Both the position numbers and the translations under genes were made by a program. DNA of 64,000 nucleotides from Deltaproteobacteria bacterium (GTDB lineage Bacteria; Myxococcota; Kuafuiibacteriia; Kuafuiibacteriales; Kuafuiibacteriaceae), in contig JACKEN010000001.1 in the NCBI GenBank assembly GCA_020632995.1, positions 2,016,001-2,080,000 of the forward strand, written 5' to 3'. The notes beneath the pieces are model-generated. The model saw nothing but the letters and a program-made list of their open reading frames with translations, was not told where the DNA came from and made no database searches. The stretch's first letter is position 1. Every line of letters begins with the position of its first letter. Of the stretch, positions 54,473 through 62,813 are shown piece by piece.

Positions 54473-55858
54473 GTGGACACCAAGCCTGCCCGGCGACGCA
54501 AGGACGGCCCGAGCCAGCTCATGGACCTGTTCCTCCACGTGGCCGGCGCCCTCGGCTTCACGTCGGATCGCGACCTCGCCGATCTGGCGGGGGCGAGCGT
54601 CGAGAACGTGCCCAACTGGCGCTCGGGGGCGGTGCAGGAGTTCAAGCTCGCCAAGCTGAAGGCGATCAAGAGCCGCCTCGCCAGCCACATCGAGGCCCTC
54701 GAGCACGAGGCGGGCGCGGTCGGCGCCACACCGCAAGAGGGCCTGCATCCGCTGGAGATCGAGGAGGGCTCGGGGCCGGCTGATCTCCAGCGCCAGTTCC
54801 GGGACCGGGTGGTCTACGACTACCTCGGGCACCGCTTCCTCTACTACGAGCCCATGGGCGCGCTCGCGTGGGAGAACCTGATCAAGCGGGGCTACGAGCA
54901 GGACCGCTGGCTCACCGGGGTGGACCACTCCGCCCAGCAGTGGCTGGACGCGACGCGGGACGCCCACGGCTGGTGCAAGGGCCCCATCGCGCACGCGCTG
55001 GGCTTCGGCCGGCGCACCACCCCGATGGGGCTGGACGTCATCAGCCTCGGCCCGGGCGAGGGCGACAAGGAGCACCGGATCCTCCAGCGCATCCTCGAGG
55101 CGGCGCGGGGGAACGACCAGCGCCTCGGCTGGCTCGCCTTCGCCCCGGTCGACGTCTCGATCCCGCTGCTCCTGAACGCGGCCCGCGGGGCGCGCGCGGT
55201 GATGGCGACCCACGCCGACGCGGGGCCACGCACCCGCTACGCGGTCAAGGCGTTCTGCGCCGACTTCGAGGAGGGCAAGCTGGCCTTCGCGACCCGGCTC
55301 CCCACCGCGGTGCACGACGCGGCGGAGGGGCTGCGCCTCGTGCTGATCCTCGGCAACGTGTTCGGCAACCTGCGCGACGAGGAGGGGTTCGTGCAGAGCC
55401 GCCTGCGGGCCCTCGTCCGCCCCCGCGATCTGGTCTGGCTCGAGGTGGGCCTGAGGATGGAGCCGCTCGAGCGTGACCCGCTGTTCCGCATGACCCTCCC
55501 CGACGTCGAGGAGAGCGCGGTGGAGGCGAACCGGCGGCTGCTGCTCGAGGGCCCCTACCGCCGCTGGGAGGCGGCCACCGGCCGGCCGCCCGGCGCGCTG
55601 CAGATGCGCATCTGGACCCGCGAGGACGACGAGAGCTGCCGCGTGCCGGGGGCGGTCAACTTCTGCCACGACCTGATCCTCAAGGACGAGCGCCGGGTCT
55701 GCACGATGCTCTACAGCCGGCGCTACGAGCTGGGGGCCCTCAGCCGCTGGTTCGAGCGCCTCGGGTTCGAGGTCCTGCGCGTCCACCGGGTCGAGGACGG
55801 CCGCGGTGAGGCCCGGGTCGCCCACGTGCTGCTGCGCGCCGGCGCTACGCCCACGTAA
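54473..55858 (+). CDS. EgtD-like SAM methyltransferase domain with N-terminal HTH-like segment
   Basis: A 461-residue protein. The first 90 residues look like a helix-turn-helix or lambda-repressor-type fold (GALGFTSDRDLADLAGASVE, NVPNWRSGAVQEFKLAKLKA). From about residue 100 on it resembles the histidine-specific methyltransferase (EgtD/DUF2260) fold: VYDYLGHRFLYYEP, the SAM motif VISLGPGEGDKEHRIL, LRLVLILGNVFGNLRDEEGF and a C-terminal LYSRRYELGALSRWFERLGF. EgtD makes hercynine for ergothioneine synthesis; the partners egtB and egtC are not here, so the substrate may be different. The start is GTG 54473 with GAGGTGAGG just upstream. Confidence 0.72.
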   Translation: MDTKPARRRKDGPSQLMDLFLHVAGALGFTSDRDLADLAGASVENVPNWRSGAVQEFKLAKLKAIKSRLASHIEALEHEAGAVGATPQEGLHPLEIEEGSGPADLQRQFRDRVVYDYLGHRFLYYEPMGALAWENLIKRGYEQDRWLTGVDHSAQQWLDATRDAHGWCKGPIAHALGFGRRTTPMGLDVISLGPGEGDKEHRILQRILEAARGNDQRLGWLAFAPVDVSIPLLLNAARGARAVMATHADAGPRTRYAVKAFCADFEEGKLAFATRLPTAVHDAAEGLRLVLILGNVFGNLRDEEGFVQSRLRALVRPRDLVWLEVGLRMEPLERDPLFRMTLPDVEESAVEANRRLLLEGPYRRWEAATGRPPGALQMRIWTREDDESCRVPGAVNFCHDLILKDERRVCTMLYSRRYELGALSRWFERLGFEVLRVHRVEDGRGEARVAHVLLRAGATPT

Positions 55859-55920
55859 CCACAGCTGACCACCCGCGACGGCCGCGAAACGGGCGCGGGA
55901 GATCCTGCGGGCGAGGCGCC

Positions 55921-56424
55921 GTGGAACGCACCATGCACTGTTCTTGGTGCATGAAGGCCTGGGTCATCGACCTGTCCGCCGCTCGCCAGCAGGTGGAGCA
56001 GCACCGCAGCCTTCGCGCGAAGGCTGCGTCGCTCCGCAAGCTGATCGGGCTCTGCCCACCGTCCCCCGCCGAGGACCCCACGGGCCAGGAGCAGCTGGAT
56101 CGGTGGAGGACGGAGCTCCTCTCCGCCCTATCCCACCTCGACCGGGAGCTCCGCGCGCACTTCGAGCACGAGGAGGCCTCGCCCCTGTACGCCGACCCGG
56201 ACGCCCAGTTCGCCCGGTTCCAGGCCGAGCTCACCGAGCTCATCGAGGAGCACACCCGGCTCCTCGACATGCTCCAGGGCCTCCGGGCCGAGGTCCGGCC
56301 CCGCCAGGCCCGCCAGCTCGCCAAGGACACCGAGTCGTTCCTGAACCTGCTCCGGGCCCACGAGGAGGCGGAGAACCGCATCCTCACCGCGGCCTACGGC
56401 GAGGACCTGGGCGCGGGGGACTAG
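55921..56424 (+). CDS. hemerythrin HHE-like protein
   Basis: Helical protein of 167 residues with the hemerythrin/HHE pattern of iron-ligand candidates: RELRAHFEHEEASPLY, LTELIEEHTRLLDMLQ and NLLRAHEEAENRILTA, plus an early VEQHRSLR. It could bind a di-iron centre for oxygen or nitric-oxide sensing; the ligand set is partly degenerate. The GTG at 55921 has GAGG four bases upstream and adds a short CxxC (CSWC); ATGs at 55933 and 55951 are alternatives. Its stop codon shares the bases CTAG with the stop of the opposing AraC gene. Confidence 0.68.
   Translation: MERTMHCSWCMKAWVIDLSAARQQVEQHRSLRAKAASLRKLIGLCPPSPAEDPTGQEQLDRWRTELLSALSHLDRELRAHFEHEEASPLYADPDAQFARFQAELTELIEEHTRLLDMLQGLRAEVRPRQARQLAKDTESFLNLLRAHEEAENRILTAAYGEDLGAGD
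55932..55953. promoter_or_regulatory. inverted repeat at the start of the hemerythrin-like gene
   Basis: CATGCAC (55932-55938) and GTGCATG (55947-55953) form a perfect 7-bp dyad with an 8-base spacer. It could be an operator if translation really begins at 55951, or an mRNA hairpin if it begins at 55921. Confidence 0.3.
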
Positions 56425-57350
56425 CGCGCGGCCCGGGCGTAGCGGCCCGGCGCCTCGCCCACGTGCCGGCGGAACGCCGTGCTGAAGGCGGCGGCGGAGC
56501 CATACCCCACGCGCTCCGCGACCTCGGCGACCCCCAGCTCGGGCTGATGCAAGAGCGCTTTCGCCAGGGCCATGCGCCACGTCACCAGGTATGCCATGGG
56601 CGCGAGGCCCACCGCGCGGCTGAAGCGCTCGAAGAACGCCGAGCGTGACAGGGCCGAGTGCCTGGCCAGCTGTGCCACCGTCCACGCGCGCTCCGGCCGC
56701 GCGTGCAGCTGCCTGAGGGCGGGGGCGAGGTGGGGGTCGGCGAGGCCCTGGAGGAGCCCGGGCGGGGCGTCCGCACCCGGGGCGGCCCGCAGGGCCTCCA
56801 CCAGCAGCACCTCCACGAGGCGGGTGAGCACCAGCTCCCGCCCTGCAAGCTGTCCTGCAGACTCCTCACCCACGAGGCGCACGAGGGTCGACAGGCGCGG
56901 GACGCCGCGCAGGTGCACGAGGGACGGCAGGAGCGAGACCAGCAGCGCGGCGTCGGGGGCCTCGAAGACGAAGTAGCCGCCCAGGAGCCGGACGTCCGGC
57001 CTGCCCCCGCGCCGGCCGTGGCGCACGTCGCCCCTGGCCGCGGCCGCCGCCTTCGGATCGATCGGGTCGGGTTCCACCGGCTCGAAGCCGGACATCACGA
57101 AGCCGGGGGTCGCCGGCAGGAGCACGAAGTCTCCGGCCTCGAGGGTGATGGGGGCGTGGCCGTCCACCGCCAGGCGGCAGCGGCCCTCCACGACCGCGCA
57201 GAAGCTCGGCTGACCGAACTCGGAGTAGCGCACCCCCCACCGACCCGCGCCGCTGATGCCCTTGGAGAAGACGGTCCGGGGCTGGAGCAGCGCGATGACC
57301 TGGGCCAGGGGGTCGGTGGGGGCAGGTGGGTCGCTCTTCTGGACGCTCAC
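56421..57350 (-). CDS. AraC-family transcriptional regulator (cupin-6 sensor domain)
   Basis: Regulator of 309 residues. The N-terminal half is the AraC-type cupin sensor (WGVRYSEFGQPSFCAVVEGR, CRLAVDGHAPITLEAGDFVL). The C-terminal half has two helix-turn-helix units: WTVAQLARHSALSRSAFFER and LGVAEVAERVGYGSAAAFST, ending RHVGEAPGRYARA. It probably controls the divergent SDR gene, whose start is only 59 bases away; this pairing of AraC and SDR is common. The start is GTG 57350, the earliest plausible codon; no clear ribosome-binding site. Confidence 0.92.
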   Translation of the reverse strand: MSVQKSDPPAPTDPLAQVIALLQPRTVFSKGISGAGRWGVRYSEFGQPSFCAVVEGRCRLAVDGHAPITLEAGDFVLLPATPGFVMSGFEPVEPDPIDPKAAAAARGDVRHGRRGGRPDVRLLGGYFVFEAPDAALLVSLLPSLVHLRGVPRLSTLVRLVGEESAGQLAGRELVLTRLVEVLLVEALRAAPGADAPPGLLQGLADPHLAPALRQLHARPERAWTVAQLARHSALSRSAFFERFSRAVGLAPMAYLVTWRMALAKALLHQPELGVAEVAERVGYGSAAAFSTAFRRHVGEAPGRYARAAR

Positions 57351-57409
57351 GAAAGAACTCTGGACCTTCCATCATAGATAGTCCTGGACGGGTGCCTCAT
57401 GGTCAACCC
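57351..57409. promoter_or_regulatory. divergent promoter/operator region between AraC and SDR genes
   Basis: A 59-base gap between divergent start codons. It has a locally AT-rich core (CATCATAGATAG) and two copies of the word CTGGAC about 20 bases apart (57360 and 57384), plausible half-sites for the AraC protein. No exact promoter is assigned. Confidence 0.45.
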
Positions 57410-58165
57410 ATGAAGACTGTACTGATCACGGGTTGCTCCTCTGGCTACGGCCTCGAGACCGCGCGGCGCTTCCGCGCCGAGGGCTGGACGGTGCTCGCCA
57501 CCATGCGGACCCCGCGCTCCGACCTCGACCTCGGGGACGGCCCCGCCGACCGCCTCCGGGTGCTCGCCCTCGACGTGACGAAGCCCGCCAGCATCGAGGC
57601 CTGCCTGGCCGAGGCGGGCCCGATCGACGTCCTGGTGAACAACGCGGGGGTGGGCCTGTTGAGCGCCTTCGAGGCGACCCCGATGGCCACCGTGCGCGAC
57701 GTGTTCGAGACGAACACCTTCGGGGTGATGGCGCTGACGCAAGCCGTCCTGCCGAGCTTCCGGGCCCGAGGGTCGGGGGTCGTCGTCAACGTGACCTCGA
57801 GCGCGACCCTGGCCCCGATGCCCCTGGTTGCGGTCTACACCGCGAGCAAGACCGCGATCGAGGGCTTCACGGGCTCCCTCGCGTTCGAGCTGGCCGCGTT
57901 CGGGATCCGGGTGAAGCTGGTGGAGCCCGGCTACTGCCCGAGCACGCGCTTCGCCGAGAACGGCGGGCCCCGCATGGCCGGGCTCATCCCCGAGGCCTAC
58001 GCGCCGTTCGCCGAGCAGACCTTCGCGGGCTACGGGCAGGTGTCGACGGTGACCCGGGAGGTCGACGTGGCGGACGCGGTGTGGCGGGCGGCCCAGGACA
58101 CGTCCGAGCAGCTGCGCTTCCCGGCCGGGGCGGACGCGGTCGCCTTGGCGGCAGGCACCGTCTAG
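57410..58165 (+). CDS. short-chain dehydrogenase/reductase, AraC-linked
   Basis: Classical SDR of 251 residues. Cofactor loop TGCSSGYGLETA, VNNAGVGLLSAFE, the catalytic serine in VNVTSSATLAPM and YTASKTAIEGF with catalytic Tyr and Lys. Substrate unknown. The ATG at 57410 begins directly at the first strand (KTVLITG). It is transcribed away from an AraC regulator gene and its stop shares the bases CTAG with the opposing lipoprotein gene. Confidence 0.9.
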   Translation: MKTVLITGCSSGYGLETARRFRAEGWTVLATMRTPRSDLDLGDGPADRLRVLALDVTKPASIEACLAEAGPIDVLVNNAGVGLLSAFEATPMATVRDVFETNTFGVMALTQAVLPSFRARGSGVVVNVTSSATLAPMPLVAVYTASKTAIEGFTGSLAFELAAFGIRVKLVEPGYCPSTRFAENGGPRMAGLIPEAYAPFAEQTFAGYGQVSTVTREVDVADAVWRAAQDTSEQLRFPAGADAVALAAGTV

Positions 58166-60282
58166 GGCTCGGTCGGGGTCTCGGTGGGCTCACCGCTCTG
58201 GGGCGGCGCGTCGGGATCCGGGATGTCCTGGATCCGCCCGTTCTTGATGGTGAGGATCCGGACCGGGCGCTTCGCGTCGTTCGCCCCGCCGAAGGAGGTG
58301 GGCCCCGACACCCCGGGGAAGTCGCGCAGGCCGCTCAGGCCGGCCCGCAGGGCCTCGCGGGTGGTGGGGTGCTGGGTGCGGAGCACCTGGCCGAGCATCC
58401 GCGCCGAGTCCCAGAACAGCGCCTCGGGGTACAGGCGCGGGGTGCGCCGGTAGGCCTTCTGGTACGCGTTCACGAACTCCGCCACCACCTTGTCGTCGGC
58501 CTCGGGGAAGAAGCCGTCGGTGAACAGCGCGTTCTCGACGTTGCGCCCCGAGCGCTCCGGCACCTGGGACGAGTTCCAGCCGCTGCCGCCCATCAGGGTC
58601 ACCGGCTTCACCTTGCGCCCGAGGGTCTTCTCGATGATGCGCAGGCGCCGCGGATCGGTCTCGACGATGATGTCCTCGAACGCCAGGGCCGCGCTGATCA
58701 TCGGGATCGTGCGCGGGTAGTCGGGGATGAAGAGGCCGTCGAAGTCCACGATGGGCTTCAGGTTCTTCTTCACCTCGTCCTTGCAACGTGCCTTGCGGTA
58801 GGAGTCGGGCTGCTTGTCACACTCCTGCTCCGCCCGCTTGAAGTCACCCCGGAGGTTGAGCACGTCGCGCGCCACCAGCCGCTTCACCTGGGTGGTGAAG
58901 GTGGTGTCGGTCATCGCGTAGGACTCCACGCCCTTGATCTCGCCCCGCCGCTTCTCGACCGCGTCCCAGAAGAGCTGGAGCATCTCCTCGCCGTACGGGT
59001 GGCGCGGGTAGAGCACCGCGAACGTCCGCATCTGGAGGATGTTCATCGCGTAGTCGACGAGCGCCTCGACCTGGTCGCGGTTCGTGAGGGCGTTCCTGAA
59101 CACGTAGGGCCCGAGCTCGGGCAGCTCGTCCGCGGTGCTGATGGTGAGGATCGGGGTGCCGAGCTGCTGCGCCACCCGCGCCGCGGGCACCGCGGCGTAC
59201 GAGAAGACAGGGCCGAGGATCGCCACCACGTGGTCCTCGATGATGAGGGACTCCGCCATCTGCGCCGCCACCACCGCGTCGCTCTTGGTGTCGCGCACCA
59301 CAAGCTCCACCCCGGGGCCGCGGTCGCTCTTGTCGACCCCGAGGGCCAGCCGCACCGTCTGCAGGGCCAGCTCGCCGTAGCTGCGGTGCTTGCCGCTCAA
59401 GGGCAGGAGCACCCCGACCTTGGTGGGGCTCACGGTGGCGAGGGCGCTCATCCGCGCCAACAGGTGCTGGGCGCCGGCCGCGTGCTCGCCCGAGGGCTCG
59501 TCCTTCAGGTAGTCGTTCAGGCTCTCCTGGGCCCCGGCGTAGTCACGCACGTGGTACTGGATCCGCCCGAGCTTGTAGAGCAGGAGCGGCCGCGGGAAGT
59601 CGCGGCCGGGCAGGGTCTCGACGAGGCGCCGCACGTCCACGAAGCTCACGTGCTGGTCGATGACCTCGCGGATCTCGGCCTCGAGGGCGGAGCGCTGGGC
59701 CGGCTCGGGCTCCTGATCCCGCACTCGGAGCAGCCACCGCACCGCGGCGGCGCCGTCCCCCGCCGCGAGGGCCGCGTCGGCCGCGGCGGAGGCCACCTCG
59801 CGCTTCGCCGCGGGGCTGGTGGCCTCGCCGAAGCGCCGCTCGTAGGTAGAGAGCACCTCCGCGGTGGGCGTCGCGGCGGCCACGGTCGATCCGCCGGTGG
59901 TGGTCGGACACTCGTTCAGCAGCGTCTTGGCCTGGCTGGCCCGCGGGTGGGTCGGGTGCTCCACCGCCAGGCGCTCGAGATAGGCGCGCGACGGGGCACA
60001 GCCGCCCTCCCGATAGAGGAGCAGGCCCAGTGAGGCCAGCGCGTCCGGCTCGCTCGGGGACCCGTGGTAGTTGTTGACCACCTCCTGGTAGCGGGCCTTG
60101 GCGGTGGCGTCGTCCCCCTGCCGCTCGGCGTCCACCCCCTGGCTCATCAGGGTGCGGGCGCCGTCGTCGTACGACATCTCGACGCCGCCCACGGTGACCC
60201 GCTTGGGGCCACAGGCGGTGCTGGTGGCGGTCAGGATCGCCAGGGCGACGGAGAGGCTCACGGAGTACCTGTGCGCCAACAC
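58162..60282 (-). CDS. LpoA-like lipoprotein: TPR plus periplasmic-binding fold (penicillin-binding protein activator type)
   Basis: Lipoprotein of 706 residues. The signal peptide ends in a lipobox TSTAC (Cys24). Residues about 30-290 are TPR-like helices (ALASLGLLLYREGGCAPSRA, LLYKLGRIQYHVRDYAGAQE). From about 300 it has a type I periplasmic-binding fold like ABC branched-chain amino-acid receptors: VGVLLPLSGKHRSYGELALQ, VAILGPVFSYAAVPAARVAQ, VLYPRHPYGEEMLQLFWDAV, GLFIPDYPRTIPMISAALAF. The same pairing is found in LpoA, an outer-membrane activator of peptidoglycan synthases. No transport genes are near, which supports a non-transport role. GTG 60282 was chosen with AGGT eight bases upstream; GTG 60261 is an alternative. 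Confidence 0.85.
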   Translation of the reverse strand: MLAHRYSVSLSVALAILTATSTACGPKRVTVGGVEMSYDDGARTLMSQGVDAERQGDDATAKARYQEVVNNYHGSPSEPDALASLGLLLYREGGCAPSRAYLERLAVEHPTHPRASQAKTLLNECPTTTGGSTVAAATPTAEVLSTYERRFGEATSPAAKREVASAAADAALAAGDGAAAVRWLLRVRDQEPEPAQRSALEAEIREVIDQHVSFVDVRRLVETLPGRDFPRPLLLYKLGRIQYHVRDYAGAQESLNDYLKDEPSGEHAAGAQHLLARMSALATVSPTKVGVLLPLSGKHRSYGELALQTVRLALGVDKSDRGPGVELVVRDTKSDAVVAAQMAESLIIEDHVVAILGPVFSYAAVPAARVAQQLGTPILTISTADELPELGPYVFRNALTNRDQVEALVDYAMNILQMRTFAVLYPRHPYGEEMLQLFWDAVEKRRGEIKGVESYAMTDTTFTTQVKRLVARDVLNLRGDFKRAEQECDKQPDSYRKARCKDEVKKNLKPIVDFDGLFIPDYPRTIPMISAALAFEDIIVETDPRRLRIIEKTLGRKVKPVTLMGGSGWNSSQVPERSGRNVENALFTDGFFPEADDKVVAEFVNAYQKAYRRTPRLYPEALFWDSARMLGQVLRTQHPTTREALRAGLSGLRDFPGVSGPTSFGGANDAKRPVRILTIKNGRIQDIPDPDAPPQSGEPTETPTEP

Positions 60283-60344
60283 GAGTGTGCACCTAACACG
60301 GCTGAGGCGCCGGCCCCATCCCAAAACTTGGGTCCAACCCGTCG

Positions 60345-60370
60345 CCGCGGGGCTTCGCCCCGCTGCGCGC
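60345..60370. repeat. 26-bp hairpin repeat, copy 2 (inverted)
   Basis: Identical to the reverse complement of 43165-43190. It lies between rpsR and the LpoA-like gene, just past the rpsR terminator. Upstream of it a smaller dyad CCCAA-AAC-TTGGG occupies 60320-60332. Confidence 0.6.
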
Positions 60371-60382
60371 TCCGCCTGAGCC

Positions 60383-60423
60383 AAAAACGCGAATGCCCGA
60401 CGACCCACGGAGGGGTCGCCGGG
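60383..60423 (-). terminator. rho-independent terminator after rpsR
   Basis: On the minus strand an 11-bp stem with one mismatch (60396-60406 with 60413-60423) is followed, eight bases further on, by five T residues (60383-60387). It lies 29 bases after the rpsR stop. Confidence 0.65.
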
Positions 60424-60451
60424 TGGTCAGGCACCAGCGCTGGTCGGGAGA

Positions 60452-60742
60452 TCAGACCAGGTTGCGCAGGGCGATCTTGTGGCCGCCGTAGGGGAGCATG
60501 GCCATCTGCCGGGCCTGCTTGATCGCCTTGGCCAGCTTGCGCTGGTTCTTGGCGGACACCCCAGAGACGCGACGGGGAACGATCTTGCCGCGCTCGGTGA
60601 TGAACCGCATCAGCAGCTGGGGATCCTTCCAGTCGATCTTGAGGGTCTTGTCGGCGAGGAAGGGATCGACCTTCCGCTTGCCGCCACCACTGCCACCACC
60701 ACCGCCGCCACGACGACGGGGCCGCTTGTCCTGAGTGCTCAT
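60452..60742 (-). CDS. rpsR: 30S ribosomal protein S18
   Basis: Small-subunit protein bS18, 96 residues. The core LKIDWKDPQLLMRFITERGK, IVPRRVSGVSAKNQRKLAKA and IKQARQMAMLPY is typical. It has an Arg/Gly-rich N-terminal extension with a run of glycines (residues 9-20), and the cysteines found in zinc-binding S18 forms are absent, so it is a zinc-free (C-minus) type. It starts two bases after the rpmB stop and is followed by an intrinsic terminator. Confidence 0.97.
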   Translation of the reverse strand: MSTQDKRPRRRGGGGGGSGGGKRKVDPFLADKTLKIDWKDPQLLMRFITERGKIVPRRVSGVSAKNQRKLAKAIKQARQMAMLPYGGHKIALRNLV

Positions 60743-60744
60743 GT

Positions 60745-60963
60745 CTAGCCCTTGTTGCTGGTCTTGAACGCGTCCCAGCCCTTGCGCGTCAGCGTGCGGA
60801 GCGCGCGGGTGGACACGTCCATACGCACGAACTGGCCCTTCTCGGGATCCCAGATGCGCTTGGAACGAATGTTGGCCTTACGTACGGTGCGCGTCTTCCG
60901 GTTGGAGTGCGACACCAGGTTGCCGCTCATACGCGACTTGCCCGTAAATTGGCACTTTGCCAC
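60745..60963 (-). CDS. rpmB: 50S ribosomal protein L28
   Basis: Large-subunit protein bL28, 72 residues: AKCQFTGKSRMSGNLVSHSN, RKTRTVRKANIRSKRIWDPE and RALRTLTRKGWDAF. It has a single Cys, so no zinc site. The start is GTG 60963, with GGAGG four bases upstream. First gene of the two-gene operon rpmB-rpsR. A hairpin sits directly upstream of its ribosome-binding site. Confidence 0.96.
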   Translation of the reverse strand: MAKCQFTGKSRMSGNLVSHSNRKTRTVRKANIRSKRIWDPEKGQFVRMDVSTRALRTLTRKGWDAFKTSNKG

Positions 60964-60976
60964 GGTGACCTCCTGG

Positions 60977-61002
60977 CCTTCGCGAGCCTGGCTCGCCGAA
61001 GG
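60977..61002 (-). promoter_or_regulatory. hairpin in the rpmB leader, next to the ribosome-binding site
   Basis: CCTTCGCGAGC and GCTCGCCGAAGG pair around a CTG loop with one bulged base. The stem ends right beside the GGAGG of rpmB, so it would form in the mRNA leader and could affect translation. Confidence 0.5.
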
Positions 61003-61009
61003 GAAGCCG

Positions 61010-61038
61010 CTCATACATTCCTCGACCCGGGCCTGCAA
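61010..61038 (-). promoter_or_regulatory. probable sigma-70-type promoter of rpmB-rpsR
   Basis: Reading the minus strand, TTGCAG (61038-61033) and TATGAG (61015-61010) are spaced by 17 bases, which would start the transcript about 40 bases before the rpmB start codon, just ahead of the leader hairpin. Confidence 0.55.
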
Positions 61039-61150
61039 GATCATTCTTCAGGCCCTTCGAAGGTACGCACCAGAGGGAATCACCCGATCCGGGGCCCCCG
61101 CGCGTGGCGGTGGTGGGAGGCATGCACCTGTAGTAGTGGGGCGTGCGAGC

Positions 61151-61786
61151 ATGGCCCTGACAAGCAAGGACTTCGACGACGCCCCCGCCGTGGGCACCAC
61201 CCGGGAAGAGCTCCAGGAGGCGGTGCGCCGCTGGATGGAGGCCAACGAGAAGGCCGAGGCCACCGGCGACTGGTCCTATCTGGCCGCCTGCTACACCGAG
61301 GACGCCGAGTATCGCTGGACCCTCGGCCCGGGCGAGGAGTTCGTCGCGCGGGGCCGCCAGCAGATCGCGGAGTGGGCGGTGGGCGAGCAGATGGCCGGCC
61401 TCGAGGGCTGGACGTACCCCTACCAGGAGGTCCTCATCGACGAGAAGAAGGGCCAGGTGGTGGGCTTCTGGCGCCAGGTCTCGCCCTTCAAGCGCGAGGA
61501 CGGCAGCGAGATCGCGGTGGCCGGGGTGGGCTGCTCCTGGTTCAAGTACGGCGGCGACTACAAGTGGAAGTGGCAGCGCGACGTCTTCGACCTGATGAGC
61601 GTCTTCTCGGCCTTCAGCGAGGTCGCAGCGCAAGGCAACTTGTCGGAGCCCCTCAAGCACAAGCTGCACACCGTGGGCCGCGGCAAGCTCATGAACGGCC
61701 ACGAGCGGACCACCCCGAAGCCGACCATGGGCAGCCGCGTGAAGCAGGGCGCGGCGATGGCCAAGGTCTTCCTCCTCGGCAAGTAG
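61151..61786 (+). CDS. NTF2/SnoaL-like protein
   Basis: A 211-residue protein with a SnoaL-like (NTF2-fold) core: EAVRRWMEANEKAEATGDWS, YLAACYTEDAEYRWTLGPGE, FVARGRQQIAEWAVGEQ and VGFWRQVSPFKREDG. A basic C-terminal extension follows. The fold serves ligand binding, isomerases or dehydratases; the function here is unknown. The ATG at 61151 is chosen because the open frame upstream runs through the rpmB promoter region. It diverges from rpmB. Confidence 0.8.
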   Translation: MALTSKDFDDAPAVGTTREELQEAVRRWMEANEKAEATGDWSYLAACYTEDAEYRWTLGPGEEFVARGRQQIAEWAVGEQMAGLEGWTYPYQEVLIDEKKGQVVGFWRQVSPFKREDGSEIAVAGVGCSWFKYGGDYKWKWQRDVFDLMSVFSAFSEVAAQGNLSEPLKHKLHTVGRGKLMNGHERTTPKPTMGSRVKQGAAMAKVFLLGK

Positions 61787-61828
61787 CGCCGCGCTCGCAA
61801 CCCACCTTGCAACACCGCCGCGGTCGCG

Positions 61829-62752
61829 TCAGAACGCGGTGAAGAGCGCCTCGCCCTCACGCTGGCCGGCCACCCCCATCCCGCGGGTGTTGCGCGCGTG
61901 GGCCAGGCGACCGTCCGGGAGCACCAGGATCGCCCCGCCCTTGCCGCCCACCCGCGCCCGCGCGTCATCGAGCGCCGCGAGCAGCGCCTCGGTGGGATCC
62001 GCCGCCTGGGCCGCCTGCAGGGCCCTGAGCGCGAAGACGGTGCGGAGCATGGTCTCGCCGTGCCCGGTGGCGGAGAGCGCGCCCAGCTCGGCGTCGGCGT
62101 AGGTCCCGGCGCCGGCCACCGGCGAGTCGCCCACGCGGCCGGGGTAGCGCATCAAGAGGCCCCCGGTGGAGGTCGCGGCGGCCAGCCCGCCCGCTGCGTC
62201 GCGCGCCACCGCCCCGACCGTGTTGCCCCGGTCGACCCCCAGGCCCTCCTGGGGATCCCAGTCCGCGGTGGCGGCCCGGCGGCCCGAGCGGGCCTCCTCC
62301 TCCCGCCGCGCGGTGTAGGCGCGGATCGTGGCCTCGGTGAGGTGACGCGCGGGATCGCAGAGGGCCACCCCGGCGTCGCGGGCGAACTCCACCGCGTTGG
62401 GGCCGACGAGCAGGCAGTGGCGGCCGTCCTCGAGCACCGCGCGGGCGAGGTCGATGGGGTTCCGCACCCCGAGCACCTGCCCCACCGCCCCGTAGGCGAG
62501 GTCCTCGCCCCGCATCACCGCGGCGTCGGTGAGCGGGAGGCCTCGTGCGTCCAGGGTGGCGCCGACCCCCGCGTTGAAGGTGGGATCATCCTCCAGCACC
62601 CGAACCGCGGCCTGCGCCGCATCCAGCGCGGAGGCGCCGCGGGCGAGGAGCGCGGCGCCGACCTCGACCGCCCGGGCACAACCTGCCCGATGTTGGGCTT
62701 CCAGGGGCCCCGGGATGGCCCCGGCGCCCCCGTGCACGATGATGGACCACAC
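61829..62752 (-). CDS. iaaA: isoaspartyl peptidase / type III L-asparaginase
   Basis: N-terminal-nucleophile hydrolase of 307 residues that removes isoaspartyl residues from peptides or hydrolyses asparagine. It begins with IIVHGGAGAIPG, has FNAGVGATLDARG, and the autoproteolysis site GNTVGAVARD, where the threonine becomes the nucleophile of the beta chain, then GLAAATSTGGLLMRYPGRVG and GAGTYAD. Complete and of normal length. Start GTG 62752. It lies 42 bases from the end of the NTF2-like gene on the opposite strand. Confidence 0.93.
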   Translation of the reverse strand: MWSIIVHGGAGAIPGPLEAQHRAGCARAVEVGAALLARGASALDAAQAAVRVLEDDPTFNAGVGATLDARGLPLTDAAVMRGEDLAYGAVGQVLGVRNPIDLARAVLEDGRHCLLVGPNAVEFARDAGVALCDPARHLTEATIRAYTARREEEARSGRRAATADWDPQEGLGVDRGNTVGAVARDAAGGLAAATSTGGLLMRYPGRVGDSPVAGAGTYADAELGALSATGHGETMLRTVFALRALQAAQAADPTEALLAALDDARARVGGKGGAILVLPDGRLAHARNTRGMGVAGQREGEALFTAF

Positions 62753-62813
62753 CGGCGCGCACCTTGGCGCTCCCCGGGGTCCAGGGCAAGAGCGCCCGAG
62801 CCTGCGGGCCGCC

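Noticed and set aside
53261..55825. Long upstream extension of the thioesterase frame
   Set aside because: Runs antisense through two plus-strand genes; the thioesterase fold begins only at the ATG pair near 53260.
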